From: JAGNRR01 sp964389575
Lineage (GTDB): Bacteria > Bacteroidota > Bacteroidia > Chitinophagales > Chitinophagaceae
DNA length: 64,000 bases
Reading direction: 5' to 3'
NCBI GenBank assembly: GCA_964389575.1
Contig: CAYMFF010000006.1
Span: forward strand, 1 to 64,000
Part shown: piece after piece, positions 8,745-18,929 of the stretch
Layout: each line of letters starts with the position of its first letter
Position numbering within the stretch: position 1 is the first letter of the stretch
Program-made: the position numbers and the translations under genes
The notes under the pieces: generated by a model
The model's database searches: none
Told to the model about the DNA's origin: nothing
What the model saw: only the letters and a program-made list of their open reading frames with translations

Positions 8745-11144
8745 ATGCGAATAGCCTTACTTCTTGGTCTTCTTTTTTGTTCTTTTCATTCCTTTTCACA
8801 AATAGGATACGATTGTCATAATCAATCGAAACAAAAAGCCGATTGGAAATATTTAGGCCCAATCAATCAAGAAGATGAATTACAACATCAGCGCTTTGGT
8901 GCTATTTCTTGCATTAGTGTAAACCCGAAGGATAGCAATGAAATTTATGCAGGCGGGCATACAGGCTCACTAATGCACACGACTAATCGAGGAGTTTCTT
9001 GGCAGTCATTAACCGATGCAGTAGATGTTCCTATAATTGGAATCAATGATATTATAGTAGACTATAATAAAAGGCCTCACGAAATATTAATAGCCACCGG
9101 CAGTGTGAATGAATGGTATGACACCCCAGATTTTGGCATATTTAAATCAACTGATGGAGGCAAAAATTGGCGTCAGAAAATTACTGTTCAAGATGGCAAT
9201 ATTATCCAGCCTGCTTATTATCAATTCGAAAAACATAAGAACGAAATTTTTGCGTTGGCTCATAAGCGTATTGCATATTCTAACGATAATGGTTCCAGCT
9301 GGCGGATATTAATCAATCAAGAGATGATGCTTGGAGGTTTACCTATGAAAGAAAGAGAATTGCGACATCTATATTTCGAACCCAGTGAAAGAATATTATA
9401 CTTCAGTACAAAACAAAAATATAATTCGCGAGGAAATGAAAATGCAAAACTTTATCGTTTTTCGATGGCGAGCCAGCAAGCTACTAATCTTACAGCTTCC
9501 ATCAGCAAGTCTTACAAAACATTGAAAAAAAACAATGGCTTAGAAGCTATTCAAATCATACCGACTTCAGGCAATCAACTTTTAATCGGAGCCAGTCACC
9601 ATAGCTCCAACGAGTTTTATACGTATAAATATGACTATAAAAAGAACAAGGTTATAGACTACGAAATTCCTAATGCTGGAAATATTAACGGTGGCAGTTT
9701 ACATTGGTTTCATGGCATGGAGCAAAATAAAGTAAACAACAAAATTCAATACTTGGCAGGCGTTTATTTATACAAATCCATTGATGGAGGCCAAACTTAT
9801 AAACGGCTTTTTGATTATAGTTTTGGTAATAATAATGTTCCGCATGTTGACATTAAATGCATGCTGATAACGCATCATTCTGCCGATGGGGAAAGCGATC
9901 ATATTTATCTAGGAACCGATGGTGGCTTGTCATTTTCTACTAATGGTGGCAAATCATTTAGAAACTTAAATGGACGCGAATTACAATTAACTCAGTTCTA
10001 TGGTCTAGGCTCTTCGCCTTTTAATGGAAAGATTAGCGCAGGCTCGCAGGACAATTCAATAATTTCTTATATCCCCGAAGAAAAAAAATGGATTTATAAT
10101 GTGCGCGGTGATGGATACGATGTTGCCTATTCCAAAATAAAACCAGGCATCGCCTATGGACAATATAATAGCAGAAGAATGTATTCTACTACAAATGATA
10201 TTGTGCCATTTGGAAAATCCATGGGAATGATAAAAGAAAATTCAAGCAATAGAAAAACAATTTATACGCACCCGAATGGTGATGTTTTCTTTGCAGGTCA
10301 AAGCTTATTTCATCTTCCGAAAGGAGAAAGTAAATGGAAAGAATACAGAACACCGCTAGTGCATAAAGCGTTGTCCATGGCTGTTAGTAAAACAAATCCT
10401 AAACTAATTTATATGGCCGGCCTATGGAGTCAGCTAATAAAAAGCACCGATGGCGGTACTACCTGGACTGATATTTCAAAATCAGTTCTGATTAATGGCC
10501 GAGAACACAGTAGTAGAATTCAAAGTATTTGCATTTCGCCTTATGACGATGAGAGAGTTTGGATAGGATTAGGCTATTTAGGTGGTTATAATAATTTATG
10601 TGCTGAATCTGTCCGGGTGGTTGAAACATCTGATGGTGGCAGAAATTGGAGCGATGCCTCCTACGGACTTCCTGTATTTTCGGTGCATGACATCCAGTTT
10701 TTTGAGGGAAGCTATGAGTCTTTATTGGTAGCAACGGATAAAGGAGTTTATTTCAAAAGAGGCAGTGGGCATCAATGGCAATTGTTCAATGATAATTTAC
10801 CAAACTGTTTAATTGGGGAGCTAAATATTAATTATTGCCGAGGCAAATTGATTGCAGCAACCTATGGTAGAGGTCTTTGGGAAACGGATTTACCTTTAAT
10901 CAAGGATAAAAATCCATTAATTATACGCGGTAATAAAAAGTTGAGCGCCCCAGCTGGAGAGGCCTTGGTTCTTAATCAAGACCTTGTTCTGCGCGGTAAA
11001 TCTATACTAACAATTGATTGTCCTGTATATATGCCCAAAGGGAGTAAAGTAAAAGTCAAAAGGAAGTCTCAAGTCCAATTTACTGAAAAAGGTAAATTAA
11101 TTAATGGCTGTGGGAACGATTGGCTAGGAATTACCGAAAAATAA
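8745..11144 (+). CDS. Exported BNR/sortilin-like repeat protein, 799 aa
   Basis: Exported protein with signal peptide MRIALLLGLLFCSFHSFSQ and Asp-box repeats (STDGGKNWRQ, SNDNGSSWR, SIDGGQTYKR, STNGGKSFRN, STDGGTTWTD, TSDGGRNWS). It is a paralogue of the 3733-6870 protein: both carry a SQDN motif in the middle and end the propeller with LPN....ELNINY followed by a GRGLWE segment. It lacks the GEVED part and any recognisable T9SS sorting domain; after the propeller there is only a short basic tail (VKVKRKSQVQF) and GCGNDWLGITEK. Its final location is therefore unclear. It lies 35 bases after the heptose operon. Confidence 0.8.
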   Translation: MRIALLLGLLFCSFHSFSQIGYDCHNQSKQKADWKYLGPINQEDELQHQRFGAISCISVNPKDSNEIYAGGHTGSLMHTTNRGVSWQSLTDAVDVPIIGINDIIVDYNKRPHEILIATGSVNEWYDTPDFGIFKSTDGGKNWRQKITVQDGNIIQPAYYQFEKHKNEIFALAHKRIAYSNDNGSSWRILINQEMMLGGLPMKERELRHLYFEPSERILYFSTKQKYNSRGNENAKLYRFSMASQQATNLTASISKSYKTLKKNNGLEAIQIIPTSGNQLLIGASHHSSNEFYTYKYDYKKNKVIDYEIPNAGNINGGSLHWFHGMEQNKVNNKIQYLAGVYLYKSIDGGQTYKRLFDYSFGNNNVPHVDIKCMLITHHSADGESDHIYLGTDGGLSFSTNGGKSFRNLNGRELQLTQFYGLGSSPFNGKISAGSQDNSIISYIPEEKKWIYNVRGDGYDVAYSKIKPGIAYGQYNSRRMYSTTNDIVPFGKSMGMIKENSSNRKTIYTHPNGDVFFAGQSLFHLPKGESKWKEYRTPLVHKALSMAVSKTNPKLIYMAGLWSQLIKSTDGGTTWTDISKSVLINGREHSSRIQSICISPYDDERVWIGLGYLGGYNNLCAESVRVVETSDGGRNWSDASYGLPVFSVHDIQFFEGSYESLLVATDKGVYFKRGSGHQWQLFNDNLPNCLIGELNINYCRGKLIAATYGRGLWETDLPLIKDKNPLIIRGNKKLSAPAGEALVLNQDLVLRGKSILTIDCPVYMPKGSKVKVKRKSQVQFTEKGKLINGCGNDWLGITEK

Positions 11145-11245
11145 GGCTTTCGGGACATACATTAATTTCTGATTTAGAAGCTTTTTTGGGTAAAAATCGT
11201 ATATTCGCACGCTAAAATTAAGCACTTTAACAAACTTTACATCTG

Positions 11246-14200
11246 ATGAAATTAAAAGGGTTAGTATGGTTCTTTACCATAGCATTGATACTGATTTCGC
11301 TTTACCAACTATCTTTTACGTTAGTTACGCGGAACTTTGAGAGTAACGTAGCAGCAAAAGCAGAAGCAAAAATATTAAAAGAACGTCCCCAACTAAAGGA
11401 TAGTGCGCAAACATTGGATTTTGCCGTTAAAAACAAGACCCGATTAATGCTGGATAGCTTGGGTACGGAAGAGGCATATCCTTTGTTAGGTACATCTTAT
11501 AAAAAATGTAAGGAGCAAGAATTAAACCTTGGTTTGGACTTGCAAGGTGGAATGAACGTTGTTCTTGAGGTTGGAATAGACAAATTAGTTTCTAAACTAA
11601 GTAATAACCCAAGCGACGGTAACCTAAAAAATGCTATAAAAGCAGCCAATGCAAAAAAAGCCAATAGTGGTGATGACTTTATCACATTGTTTGAGCAAGC
11701 ATACTCTGAATTAAATCCGGAAGGCAAACTAGCTCCTCTTTTTGTAAAGAACTCAACTGAAAAATTAAGTTTCAACTCAAGCAACTCAGATGTAATAGCC
11801 ATGTTGCGAACTGAGGCAGATGAAGCATTCGAAAGAACGGCCAATGTAATCACAAAACGTATTGACCAGTTTGGAGTTAGTCAACCAACCTTAAACGCTG
11901 AGAAAGACAAAGGAATTATTACTGTAGAACTGGCTGGTGTTCAAAACCCTGAAAAAGTGCGTAAGTATTTGCAAGCAACTGCAAATTTAGAATTCTGGGA
12001 AACATATTCTGTTCATGAAATCGTTCAGAATATCATTGATGCTGACGAAGCCTTAAAGACTTATAATGATTCTAAAGGAGGCGCTGTAGATACGGATGAA
12101 TTGACAACAACTGAGACTCCTGCAGAAGTAGTAACAACTGATAGTGGAGATTCTACAAAAACAACTAAGAAAGACGACGGAAGCGTTTCGAGCTTATTAG
12201 GTGGCGATGTAAATGCAACCGGCGGGGATGATTCTGCTAGCCTGGCTAACTTGACCGAAGAGGAGCAAATGGCCAAAGCGAGAAACGAAAATCCTCTTCG
12301 TTTCTATATGGGGCAAATTATGCAACCAGGAACGGATCAGAAAACAGGTCAAATAATTAATAATTGTCAAGTTTCTGTGGTTAGAAATATTGATATCCCA
12401 AAACTTAAAAAACTCTTTGCCATGGATGTGGTGAAAAGAGAATTCCCAAGAGATCTATTTTTTGCCTTCGGACCCGTTGATAAAAGAACGATTCCTGAAG
12501 AAGATAAAAGAAGCGAATACTCATTCTTATATTCTTTAAGAAGACAGTCTCCTAGTAATTTCCAAGCTCCTATTGATGGCGATGCAATCGACAAAGCATT
12601 TGCTGACTTTGACCAAACCGGTAATGCCGAAATTATCATGCAAATGGATAATAAAGGAGGTGGAAAATGGGCTCAGTTAACTAAGAAAAATATTGACAAA
12701 CCAATTGCCATTGTTTTAGACAGCATGGTTTATTCTGCTCCGGCACCAAGACAACAAATTACAGGAGGACGTTCTAGTATAACGGGTAGCTTTGGAATTG
12801 AAGAAGCGAAAGACGTTGCCAATGTTTTGAAAACAGGTAAGTTGGCTGCCCCCGCTAAAATTGTGCAAGAACAAGTAGTTGGACCTACATTAGGTAAAGA
12901 AGCTATTGAAGGTGGTAAGATGTCATTCGGGATTTCATTCCTAATCATCTTTATATTAATGTTATTGTATTATAACTCTGGCGGTTGGATAGCTAATGTT
13001 GCATTAATCCTGAACTTGATATTTACGATTGGTGTATTAAGTGCCTTAGGCGCCTCTTTAACGGCTGCCGGTATCGCTGGTCTAGTATTGACTATTGGTA
13101 TGGCGGTAGATGCCAACGTAATTATTTTTGAAAGAATAAAAGAAGAGCTAGCCGATGGACGTAGTTATGAAGAAGCTGTAGATGAAGGTTATAAGCGTTC
13201 GTATGCGCCAGTATTAGATGGTCACCTTACGAATTTAATTACTGCCTTTGTATTATTTGCTTTTGGTTTAGGTCCTGTTTTAGGATTTGCTACTACGCAA
13301 ATAATCGGTTTATTCTTATCATTATTCTGTGGTATTCTTGTATCTCGTTTGTTCACTGATATCATGACCAATAAAGACAGACACTTAAAATACTTTACAG
13401 GTCTTTCTAAAAAATTATTCCGAACGTTCAACTTTAAGTTTATCCAATGGCGTAAAAAAGCCTATATCATTTCTGGTATTGTTGCCCTTTTAGGTATCGC
13501 CGCTTTCTTTAATGGATTTGATTATGGTGTAGAATTCTCTGGTGGTCGTTCTTATACGGTACGATTAGCCAATGCTGTTAAAACACAAGATGTACGTAAA
13601 GATCTTCAAGCTAGCTTTGGTGGTGAATTTCCAGTTGTAAAAACAATTGGAAATGCAAACCAGGTAAATATTACAACAGCGTACAAAATCAATGATTTAA
13701 AGAGTGCTGAAGCTTCTAAAGAAGTATTGAATAGTTTATATACTGGTTTGATAGCAGGTAACTATCTAGACAAAAGCATCTCGAAAGAGAAGTTTGAAAA
13801 AGATATTATTGTTGGTTCGCAAGAGGTTCAACCTACTATCTCAGATGATTTAAGAGACGGTGCGATTTATGCAACTATTATTTCTTTAATTCTAATTACC
13901 CTTTATATCTTCTTGCGTTTCCGCAGATGGCAGTATTCGTTAGGAACCATTATCGCCTTGTTGCATGATGTCTTAGTAACACTAGCTGTTTTCTCTTTCG
14001 CAAGAAAGTTTGTACCATTTGCCATGGAAATTGATCAACACTTTATTGCGGCCATACTGACCGTAATTGGTTTCTCAATGAATGATACCGTGGTTGTATT
14101 TGATCGTATTCGTGAGTATTTCCGTAAGCGTCCCGGTTCTAGTAAAACAGAAGTTATTAATTCAGCGATTAATGACACTATGAGCCGAACAATTATGACT

Positions 14201-14416
14201 TCACTTACAGTATTCTTGACATTGCTTGTACTCTTTATATTCGGTGGTGAGGTAACTCGTGGTTTCTCTTTTGCTATGATGATTGGTGTTATAACGGGTA
14301 CGTACTCTTCTGTATTTGTAGCGGCTCCAATATTAGTTGATTTAGACAAATCTGATAAATTAACGAAAGAAGAAGACAAAGAGGCGAAAATCAAAGAGCT
14401 TAAAGAACAAGCATAG
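11246..14416 (+). CDS. secDF: Protein translocase subunits SecD-SecF, fused
   Basis: Inner-membrane RND-type protein that uses the proton gradient to complete Sec-dependent export; here SecD and SecF are one 1056-residue chain, as in many Bacteroidota. The N-terminal transmembrane helix is followed by NLGLDLQGGMNVVLEV, the SecD signature, and the large periplasmic P1 region. An acidic, Thr/Asp/Ser-rich insert (about 275-345) looks disordered. The SecD membrane core contains GIAGLVLTIGMAVDANVII. The SecF half starts near FNGFDYGVEFSGG and contains FIAAILTVIGFSMNDTVVV. TATATTCG at 11200-11207 is a candidate -7 box. A strong terminator follows the gene. Confidence 0.95.
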   Translation: MKLKGLVWFFTIALILISLYQLSFTLVTRNFESNVAAKAEAKILKERPQLKDSAQTLDFAVKNKTRLMLDSLGTEEAYPLLGTSYKKCKEQELNLGLDLQGGMNVVLEVGIDKLVSKLSNNPSDGNLKNAIKAANAKKANSGDDFITLFEQAYSELNPEGKLAPLFVKNSTEKLSFNSSNSDVIAMLRTEADEAFERTANVITKRIDQFGVSQPTLNAEKDKGIITVELAGVQNPEKVRKYLQATANLEFWETYSVHEIVQNIIDADEALKTYNDSKGGAVDTDELTTTETPAEVVTTDSGDSTKTTKKDDGSVSSLLGGDVNATGGDDSASLANLTEEEQMAKARNENPLRFYMGQIMQPGTDQKTGQIINNCQVSVVRNIDIPKLKKLFAMDVVKREFPRDLFFAFGPVDKRTIPEEDKRSEYSFLYSLRRQSPSNFQAPIDGDAIDKAFADFDQTGNAEIIMQMDNKGGGKWAQLTKKNIDKPIAIVLDSMVYSAPAPRQQITGGRSSITGSFGIEEAKDVANVLKTGKLAAPAKIVQEQVVGPTLGKEAIEGGKMSFGISFLIIFILMLLYYNSGGWIANVALILNLIFTIGVLSALGASLTAAGIAGLVLTIGMAVDANVIIFERIKEELADGRSYEEAVDEGYKRSYAPVLDGHLTNLITAFVLFAFGLGPVLGFATTQIIGLFLSLFCGILVSRLFTDIMTNKDRHLKYFTGLSKKLFRTFNFKFIQWRKKAYIISGIVALLGIAAFFNGFDYGVEFSGGRSYTVRLANAVKTQDVRKDLQASFGGEFPVVKTIGNANQVNITTAYKINDLKSAEASKEVLNSLYTGLIAGNYLDKSISKEKFEKDIIVGSQEVQPTISDDLRDGAIYATIISLILITLYIFLRFRRWQYSLGTIIALLHDVLVTLAVFSFARKFVPFAMEIDQHFIAAILTVIGFSMNDTVVVFDRIREYFRKRPGSSKTEVINSAINDTMSRTIMTSLTVFLTLLVLFIFGGEVTRGFSFAMMIGVITGTYSSVFVAAPILVDLDKSDKLTKEEDKEAKIKELKEQA

Positions 14417-14435
14417 AAATTAATTTAACTAATAC

Positions 14436-14470
14436 AATCCCGTCTAGCATTCGCCAGACGGGATTTTTTT
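14436..14470 (+). terminator. Rho-independent terminator after secDF
   Basis: Perfect 10-bp stem AATCCCGTCT (14436-14445) / AGACGGGATT (14456-14465) with a 10-base loop, followed by a T run to 14470. It lies 20 bases after the secDF stop and separates it from the TonB receptor gene. Confidence 0.9.
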
Positions 14471-14482
14471 ATGATTGATACC

Positions 14483-14490
14483 TACCTTCG
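14483..14490 (+). promoter_or_regulatory. Candidate -7 box (TACCTTCG) that decides the start of the TonB receptor gene
   Basis: TACCTTCG fits TAnnTTTG with one change and ends four bases before the ATG at 14495. This makes the upstream in-frame ATG at 14471, which sits directly in the terminator T tract, an unlikely start. The mRNA would be leaderless or nearly so. Confidence 0.4.
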
Positions 14491-14494
14491 CGCT

Positions 14495-16885
14495 ATGCAA
14501 AAAATTGCAATTCTTTTATTGTTATTGAGTCTAACATTCTTTTGCCAAGCGCAAAATATTACTCAAACAGTTCGAGGAACGATAGTTGATAAAATATCGA
14601 AATCACCAATTATTGGTGCAACTGTCGTGCTAAGTGATAAAACAAAAGGAACGAAAGCAGATGTAAATGGCAGATTTCAATTAAAGAACATTCCTATTGG
14701 ACGAGTTAGTCTAATAGTAACCAGTGTCGGTAAACAGCCGCTTTATCTTAATAATCTAGAAGTGAACTCTACGAATCAATTAGTATTGAATTTAGAAATG
14801 GAAGATCGTGTGACGCGTACTAAAAAAGTGGTTATTCGATCTAAGAAAGATAAAAGTAAAACGCTGAACGAAATGGTTAGTGTGAGCGGACGGACTTTTT
14901 CTGTGGAAGAAACTCAGCGATATGCAGGAAGCAAAAATGATATAGCCCGTATGGCGCAAAGTTTTGCGGGTGTTCAAGGAAGTAATGATGCTAGAAATGA
15001 TATCGTTGTGCGGGGTAATTCTCCCGTCGGTGTTCTGTATAGGCTAGAAGGAATGGACATTCCAAATCCGAATCATTTCGCTGCGGCTGGTACAACTGGT
15101 GGGCCAATTAGTATGATTAATAATAATGTACTTGCTAATTCTGATTTTCTAACATCAGCATTTCCAGCGCAATATATGAATGCTACTTCGGGCATTTTTG
15201 ACTTAAACCTGAGAAGTGGAAATAATCAAGAATACGAATTCTTAGGTCAAATTGGATTTAATGGAATTGAGCTCAATGCAGAAGGGCCGTTAAGCAAAAA
15301 AAACAAGAACAGTAGTAATTCGTTTATTGTTGGATACCGCTACTCTACTCTTTCTGTTTTTAATGCGCTCGGCGTAAACTTCGGAACAGGAACTGCCGTT
15401 CCAAAATATCAAGATGGTAGTTTTAAATTGAAATTCTCAGATAAAAAAGGTAGCACGACCCTATTTGGGATTGGTGGTGTAAGCAATGTAAAACTTTGGG
15501 ATAGCGAAAACGAAGGTGCTAGTCTTTTTGGTGATAGTGGACAAGATTTTAACTATAGAACAAATACAGGACTGATTGGCTTAAGTCGTTCATATTTGAT
15601 ATCGAAAAAATCATATACCAAAACTACATTAGCCATACGTGCCAATTCTACAAAAACAATCCTGGATACGTTTACCACGAACCCTGATCTTGACAAAGCA
15701 CCCTTTTACAGAGACAACTCATATGAAGGCGCAATAAGTCTTCATTCTTTTTATCAGACAAAATTCAGTGCCAAAACAAACTTGCGGGTTGGCGCTTATT
15801 TAGACAGAAACTTCTTTAAACTGACCGATAGCGTATTCGTTGGTGCAAGAAATTCTTTCGTTAACCTGACCAATTACAAAGGCGCACTCTACACTATTAA
15901 ACCGTATGCTCAATTACAATATAAATACTCCGAAAAGCTTCAAACTGTAATTGGAATCAGCTCTATCTATTTCCCTTATAATAATACATTCAGCTTAGAG
16001 CCCCGTTTAGGAATAACCTATAATGTAAATTCAAAAAGTAGTTTAGCACTTGGCTATGGTTTGCATAGTAAGATTGCTCCCTTTAGGTCCTATTTTATCG
16101 AAACAGAAATTACGCCAAATAATTTTGGAACGACCAATGATAATTTAGGTTTTTCAAAAGCACATCACATAGTACTAGCCTATGACCGAAATTTAAATAA
16201 ACACACAAGAATAAAATTAGAAACATATTATCAGCATCTGTTTAATGTACCAGTTAGCAGATTCACAAATACATTTAGTTTATTAAATCAAGGTGCCGAG
16301 TTTGGCGTGCAACTTCAAGATAGCATGGTTAATGGTGGCACGGGAGATAACTATGGTGCAGAGCTTACATTTGAGCACTTCTTACATAAAGGTTTTTATT
16401 ACTTAGTTACGGGTTCTGTTTATCGATCGACCTATGAACCATCAGATGGCAAAACCTACCCTACAGCTTTCGATGGTCGATATGCAGCGAATGTTTTAGG
16501 TGGTCGAGAATTTATGTTGAAAGAAAAACTTTCAACATCAGGTAAAGCAAAGCAATATAGTTTCACATTAGATTTTAAAAGCTTGATAAATGGAGGACTT
16601 CGTTATACACCGATAGATTTAGAAGAAAGTATTATTGCAGGCGAAGCTGTTTTTGATAATACAAGAGCTTTTAGCGAAAGGCATAAACCTTATTTCAGGA
16701 TAGATTTTAGAATTGGATTTAAAGTACAAACAAAAAAAGTAACGCATGAATGGGCTTTTGATATTCAAAATGTAACGAATCAAAAAAATATCTTTGCGGT
16801 TCGTTTTGACCCCAATGAGTTAGCATTGAAAGAAAGTTATCAAACGGGGCTGCTTCCCGTTTTTCAATATAGAGTTCGATTTTAG
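14495..16885 (+). CDS. TonB-dependent outer-membrane receptor with carboxypeptidase-like N-terminal domain
   Basis: Outer-membrane beta-barrel transporter energised by TonB. From the ATG at 14495 the protein begins MQKIAILLLLLSLTFFCQAQ, a clean signal peptide; the in-frame ATG at 14471 would add eight unlikely residues. A carboxypeptidase-regulatory-like beta-sandwich follows (GTIVDKISKSPIIGATVVL), then a plug domain (GSKNDIARMAQSFAGVQG, NDIVVRGNSPVGVLYRLEG) and a barrel ending in the aromatic PVFQYRVRF. The family fits import of an unknown ligand. There is no SusD partner, so it is not a classical Sus pair. The gene ends with a 4-base convergent overlap with the AlkD gene. Confidence 0.9.
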   Translation: MQKIAILLLLLSLTFFCQAQNITQTVRGTIVDKISKSPIIGATVVLSDKTKGTKADVNGRFQLKNIPIGRVSLIVTSVGKQPLYLNNLEVNSTNQLVLNLEMEDRVTRTKKVVIRSKKDKSKTLNEMVSVSGRTFSVEETQRYAGSKNDIARMAQSFAGVQGSNDARNDIVVRGNSPVGVLYRLEGMDIPNPNHFAAAGTTGGPISMINNNVLANSDFLTSAFPAQYMNATSGIFDLNLRSGNNQEYEFLGQIGFNGIELNAEGPLSKKNKNSSNSFIVGYRYSTLSVFNALGVNFGTGTAVPKYQDGSFKLKFSDKKGSTTLFGIGGVSNVKLWDSENEGASLFGDSGQDFNYRTNTGLIGLSRSYLISKKSYTKTTLAIRANSTKTILDTFTTNPDLDKAPFYRDNSYEGAISLHSFYQTKFSAKTNLRVGAYLDRNFFKLTDSVFVGARNSFVNLTNYKGALYTIKPYAQLQYKYSEKLQTVIGISSIYFPYNNTFSLEPRLGITYNVNSKSSLALGYGLHSKIAPFRSYFIETEITPNNFGTTNDNLGFSKAHHIVLAYDRNLNKHTRIKLETYYQHLFNVPVSRFTNTFSLLNQGAEFGVQLQDSMVNGGTGDNYGAELTFEHFLHKGFYYLVTGSVYRSTYEPSDGKTYPTAFDGRYAANVLGGREFMLKEKLSTSGKAKQYSFTLDFKSLINGGLRYTPIDLEESIIAGEAVFDNTRAFSERHKPYFRIDFRIGFKVQTKKVTHEWAFDIQNVTNQKNIFAVRFDPNELALKESYQTGLLPVFQYRVRF

Positions 16886-17547
16886 ATAATCTTCCGAACT
16901 GCTTCTCGATAACTTAAAGGATTTAAATTTATTTTCTTAACGTAGCTCAACACCCATTCGGGATTGTAATTTCCGTATTCTCGCAACGCCCAACCAATTG
17001 CTTTATTGATAAAAAACTCGTCCGAGCCTAAATTACTTTCTATAACAGCCTGCAACAACTCTGTATCTGTTTCAAGCCTAAATTTTAGTTGTGAAATAAT
17101 TGCCGATCTCCGTAACCACAAATTGTCAGCCTTACTCCATTTCATAGCGGTTTCAAATTGCAATTCCCGATTCTTTTTAAAAACAGGCAAACTGATTAAT
17201 GTATTAACCGTATCTACTGTATCCCACCACGAATTATTCAAAACTAAATACTCGCTGATTTTTAATGTATCTGCAGAAAACTGTTTTTTGAAAGCATGTA
17301 AAGTATCTAAACAATAATGATGCATTTCACGCTCAGGATAAGCATAACAGATTTTTGCAAAGGTCAAGAAATCTGTTGCTTCCAACGTAAAGTTCGCATT
17401 ATGTTTTTTTGAAAGCTCTCGCCTTGGTTTTGCTTTAATGCCAAAATGAGGAAATTTATTTAGCATATAGGCGGTCATTCTATCAGCTTCATCCTCACTG
17501 CGATGAGCATCAAATAAATTAAACATATTGCCAACATGCAGCTTCAT
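16882..17547 (-). CDS. DNA alkylation repair protein (AlkD-like HEAT-repeat glycosylase)
   Basis: Predicted DNA glycosylase of the AlkC/AlkD superfamily, which removes alkylated purines. Signatures: DRMTAYMLNKFPHFGIKAK near the start, LVLNNSWWDTVDTVN in the middle and DEFFINKAIGWALREYGNY near the end, all characteristic of the HEAT-repeat AlkD fold, including the WWD aromatic/acid cluster that contacts the lesion. The 221-residue length is typical. It lies three bases downstream of the DUF819 gene, so the two are probably co-transcribed. Confidence 0.88.
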   Translation of the reverse strand: MKLHVGNMFNLFDAHRSEDEADRMTAYMLNKFPHFGIKAKPRRELSKKHNANFTLEATDFLTFAKICYAYPEREMHHYCLDTLHAFKKQFSADTLKISEYLVLNNSWWDTVDTVNTLISLPVFKKNRELQFETAMKWSKADNLWLRRSAIISQLKFRLETDTELLQAVIESNLGSDEFFINKAIGWALREYGNYNPEWVLSYVKKINLNPLSYREAVRKII

Positions 17548-17550
17548 TCT

Positions 17551-18837
17551 CTATGGAATTACTCCTTGTAACTGGCTGGCCAACTCCATAAGTTGAGCAC
17601 TAAACTGTGCAGCAATAGTACCAATTGCATAACCTAAAACTGCCAATAAAACTCCTACTGGAGCCAAGGCCGGATGAAAAGCAGCCGCTACTACCGGAGC
17701 CGATGCAGCTCCGCCAATATTTGCTTTGCTACCTACCGCCAAAAAGAAAAACGGCGCTTTAATTAATTTGGCCACAATGATTAATAGTAATACATGAAAA
17801 GCCATCCATATTAAGCCTAATAATATGATCCCAGGATTTTCTAATATTAGTGCCATATCCATTTTCATACCAATTGTAGCCACTAAAATGTAAATAAAAA
17901 TACTTCCAATCTTACTAGCGCCATACCCTTCTAAATTTCTTGCTTTAGTAAAAGAAAGAACCAAACCAAATATTGTTGCCCAAACAATCAACCAAAAAAA
18001 GCCACTAGTCAATGAAGACTTTTCCAAGGCTGGAATGGATTCAAAAACAGGCACTAGATTTGATGAAAAGAAATGTGCCAAAGAGGTAAAAAAGAAACCA
18101 ATCCCTAGTATAACAATATAATCTTTAAGCTTGGGTTCTTTTTTTATGCCAGCGCTGAAAGTAGCTACTTTCTGTTTCAATTCTTCAATAGATGATGCAT
18201 CAGCCTTAAACCATTTATCAATTTTTGCATTGCGACCAATACCTAAAAGAAGTATGGCCATCCAAATATTAGCCACCACAATGTCTACTAGTACCATCGC
18301 ACCATATTTATCAGGATTATATTGATTTACCTCCAACATAGCAGCTTGATTAGCGCCTCCTCCTATCCAGCTTCCAGCCAAGGTACTCAGGCCACGCCAA
18401 ACTGCATCTACCCCAACTCCTTCCACTGTTGCTGGCCACAATTTAGCCATTATCAAAATGGCAACTGGTCCTCCTAATACGATTCCGGCTGTAGCCGTAA
18501 AAAACATGATTAAACTTTTACCGCCCAGTTTCATAATGGCTTTTAAATCAATGCTCAAGGTCATTAAAATAAGCGAAGCTGGCAACAAATAATTCTTAGC
18601 CACATTATAAGTTTCAGTTTCTTTAGCAGATATAATTCCGAGTGAGTTTAATATGGCGGGAAGCAAATAGCACATTAATAGTGCAGGCACGTACTTATAG
18701 AATTTAGGAAAAAAACCACCCTTAATATTAGACGTGTAGAAAACTACTGCAAGACATAACATTAATAGACCAAACACGATTTTATCATCCGAAAAAACAG
18801 GTGTGGCATCTAAGAGTATGGTTAAGTTTTGAAACAT
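17551..18837 (-). CDS. DUF819 family integral membrane protein
   Basis: A 428-residue polytopic membrane protein with about ten hydrophobic segments, consistent with the DUF819 family: FYKYVPALLMCYLLPAILNS near the N-terminus, then the small-residue-rich GLSTLAGSWIGGGANQAAM and VGSKANIGGAASAPVVAAAF. These glycine-rich pore-like motifs suggest a secondary transporter, but no substrate is established for the family as far as I know. It is transcribed ahead of the alkD-like gene and divergently from purD. Confidence 0.85.
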   Translation of the reverse strand: MFQNLTILLDATPVFSDDKIVFGLLMLCLAVVFYTSNIKGGFFPKFYKYVPALLMCYLLPAILNSLGIISAKETETYNVAKNYLLPASLILMTLSIDLKAIMKLGGKSLIMFFTATAGIVLGGPVAILIMAKLWPATVEGVGVDAVWRGLSTLAGSWIGGGANQAAMLEVNQYNPDKYGAMVLVDIVVANIWMAILLLGIGRNAKIDKWFKADASSIEELKQKVATFSAGIKKEPKLKDYIVILGIGFFFTSLAHFFSSNLVPVFESIPALEKSSLTSGFFWLIVWATIFGLVLSFTKARNLEGYGASKIGSIFIYILVATIGMKMDMALILENPGIILLGLIWMAFHVLLLIIVAKLIKAPFFFLAVGSKANIGGAASAPVVAAAFHPALAPVGVLLAVLGYAIGTIAAQFSAQLMELASQLQGVIP

Positions 18838-18929
18838 AAAAAATAGATATTAAAATGTTAGTATTAAAAAAGGACAAGATAAGAATAAAATATAAGACGT
18901 AGTATTTTTACCACTAATACGATTCTATT

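Noticed and set aside
12060..12280. Acidic low-complexity insert in SecDF considered as a fusion or insertion event
   Set aside because: A variable acidic linker in this part of SecDF is common in Bacteroidota; frame and flanking SecD motifs are intact.
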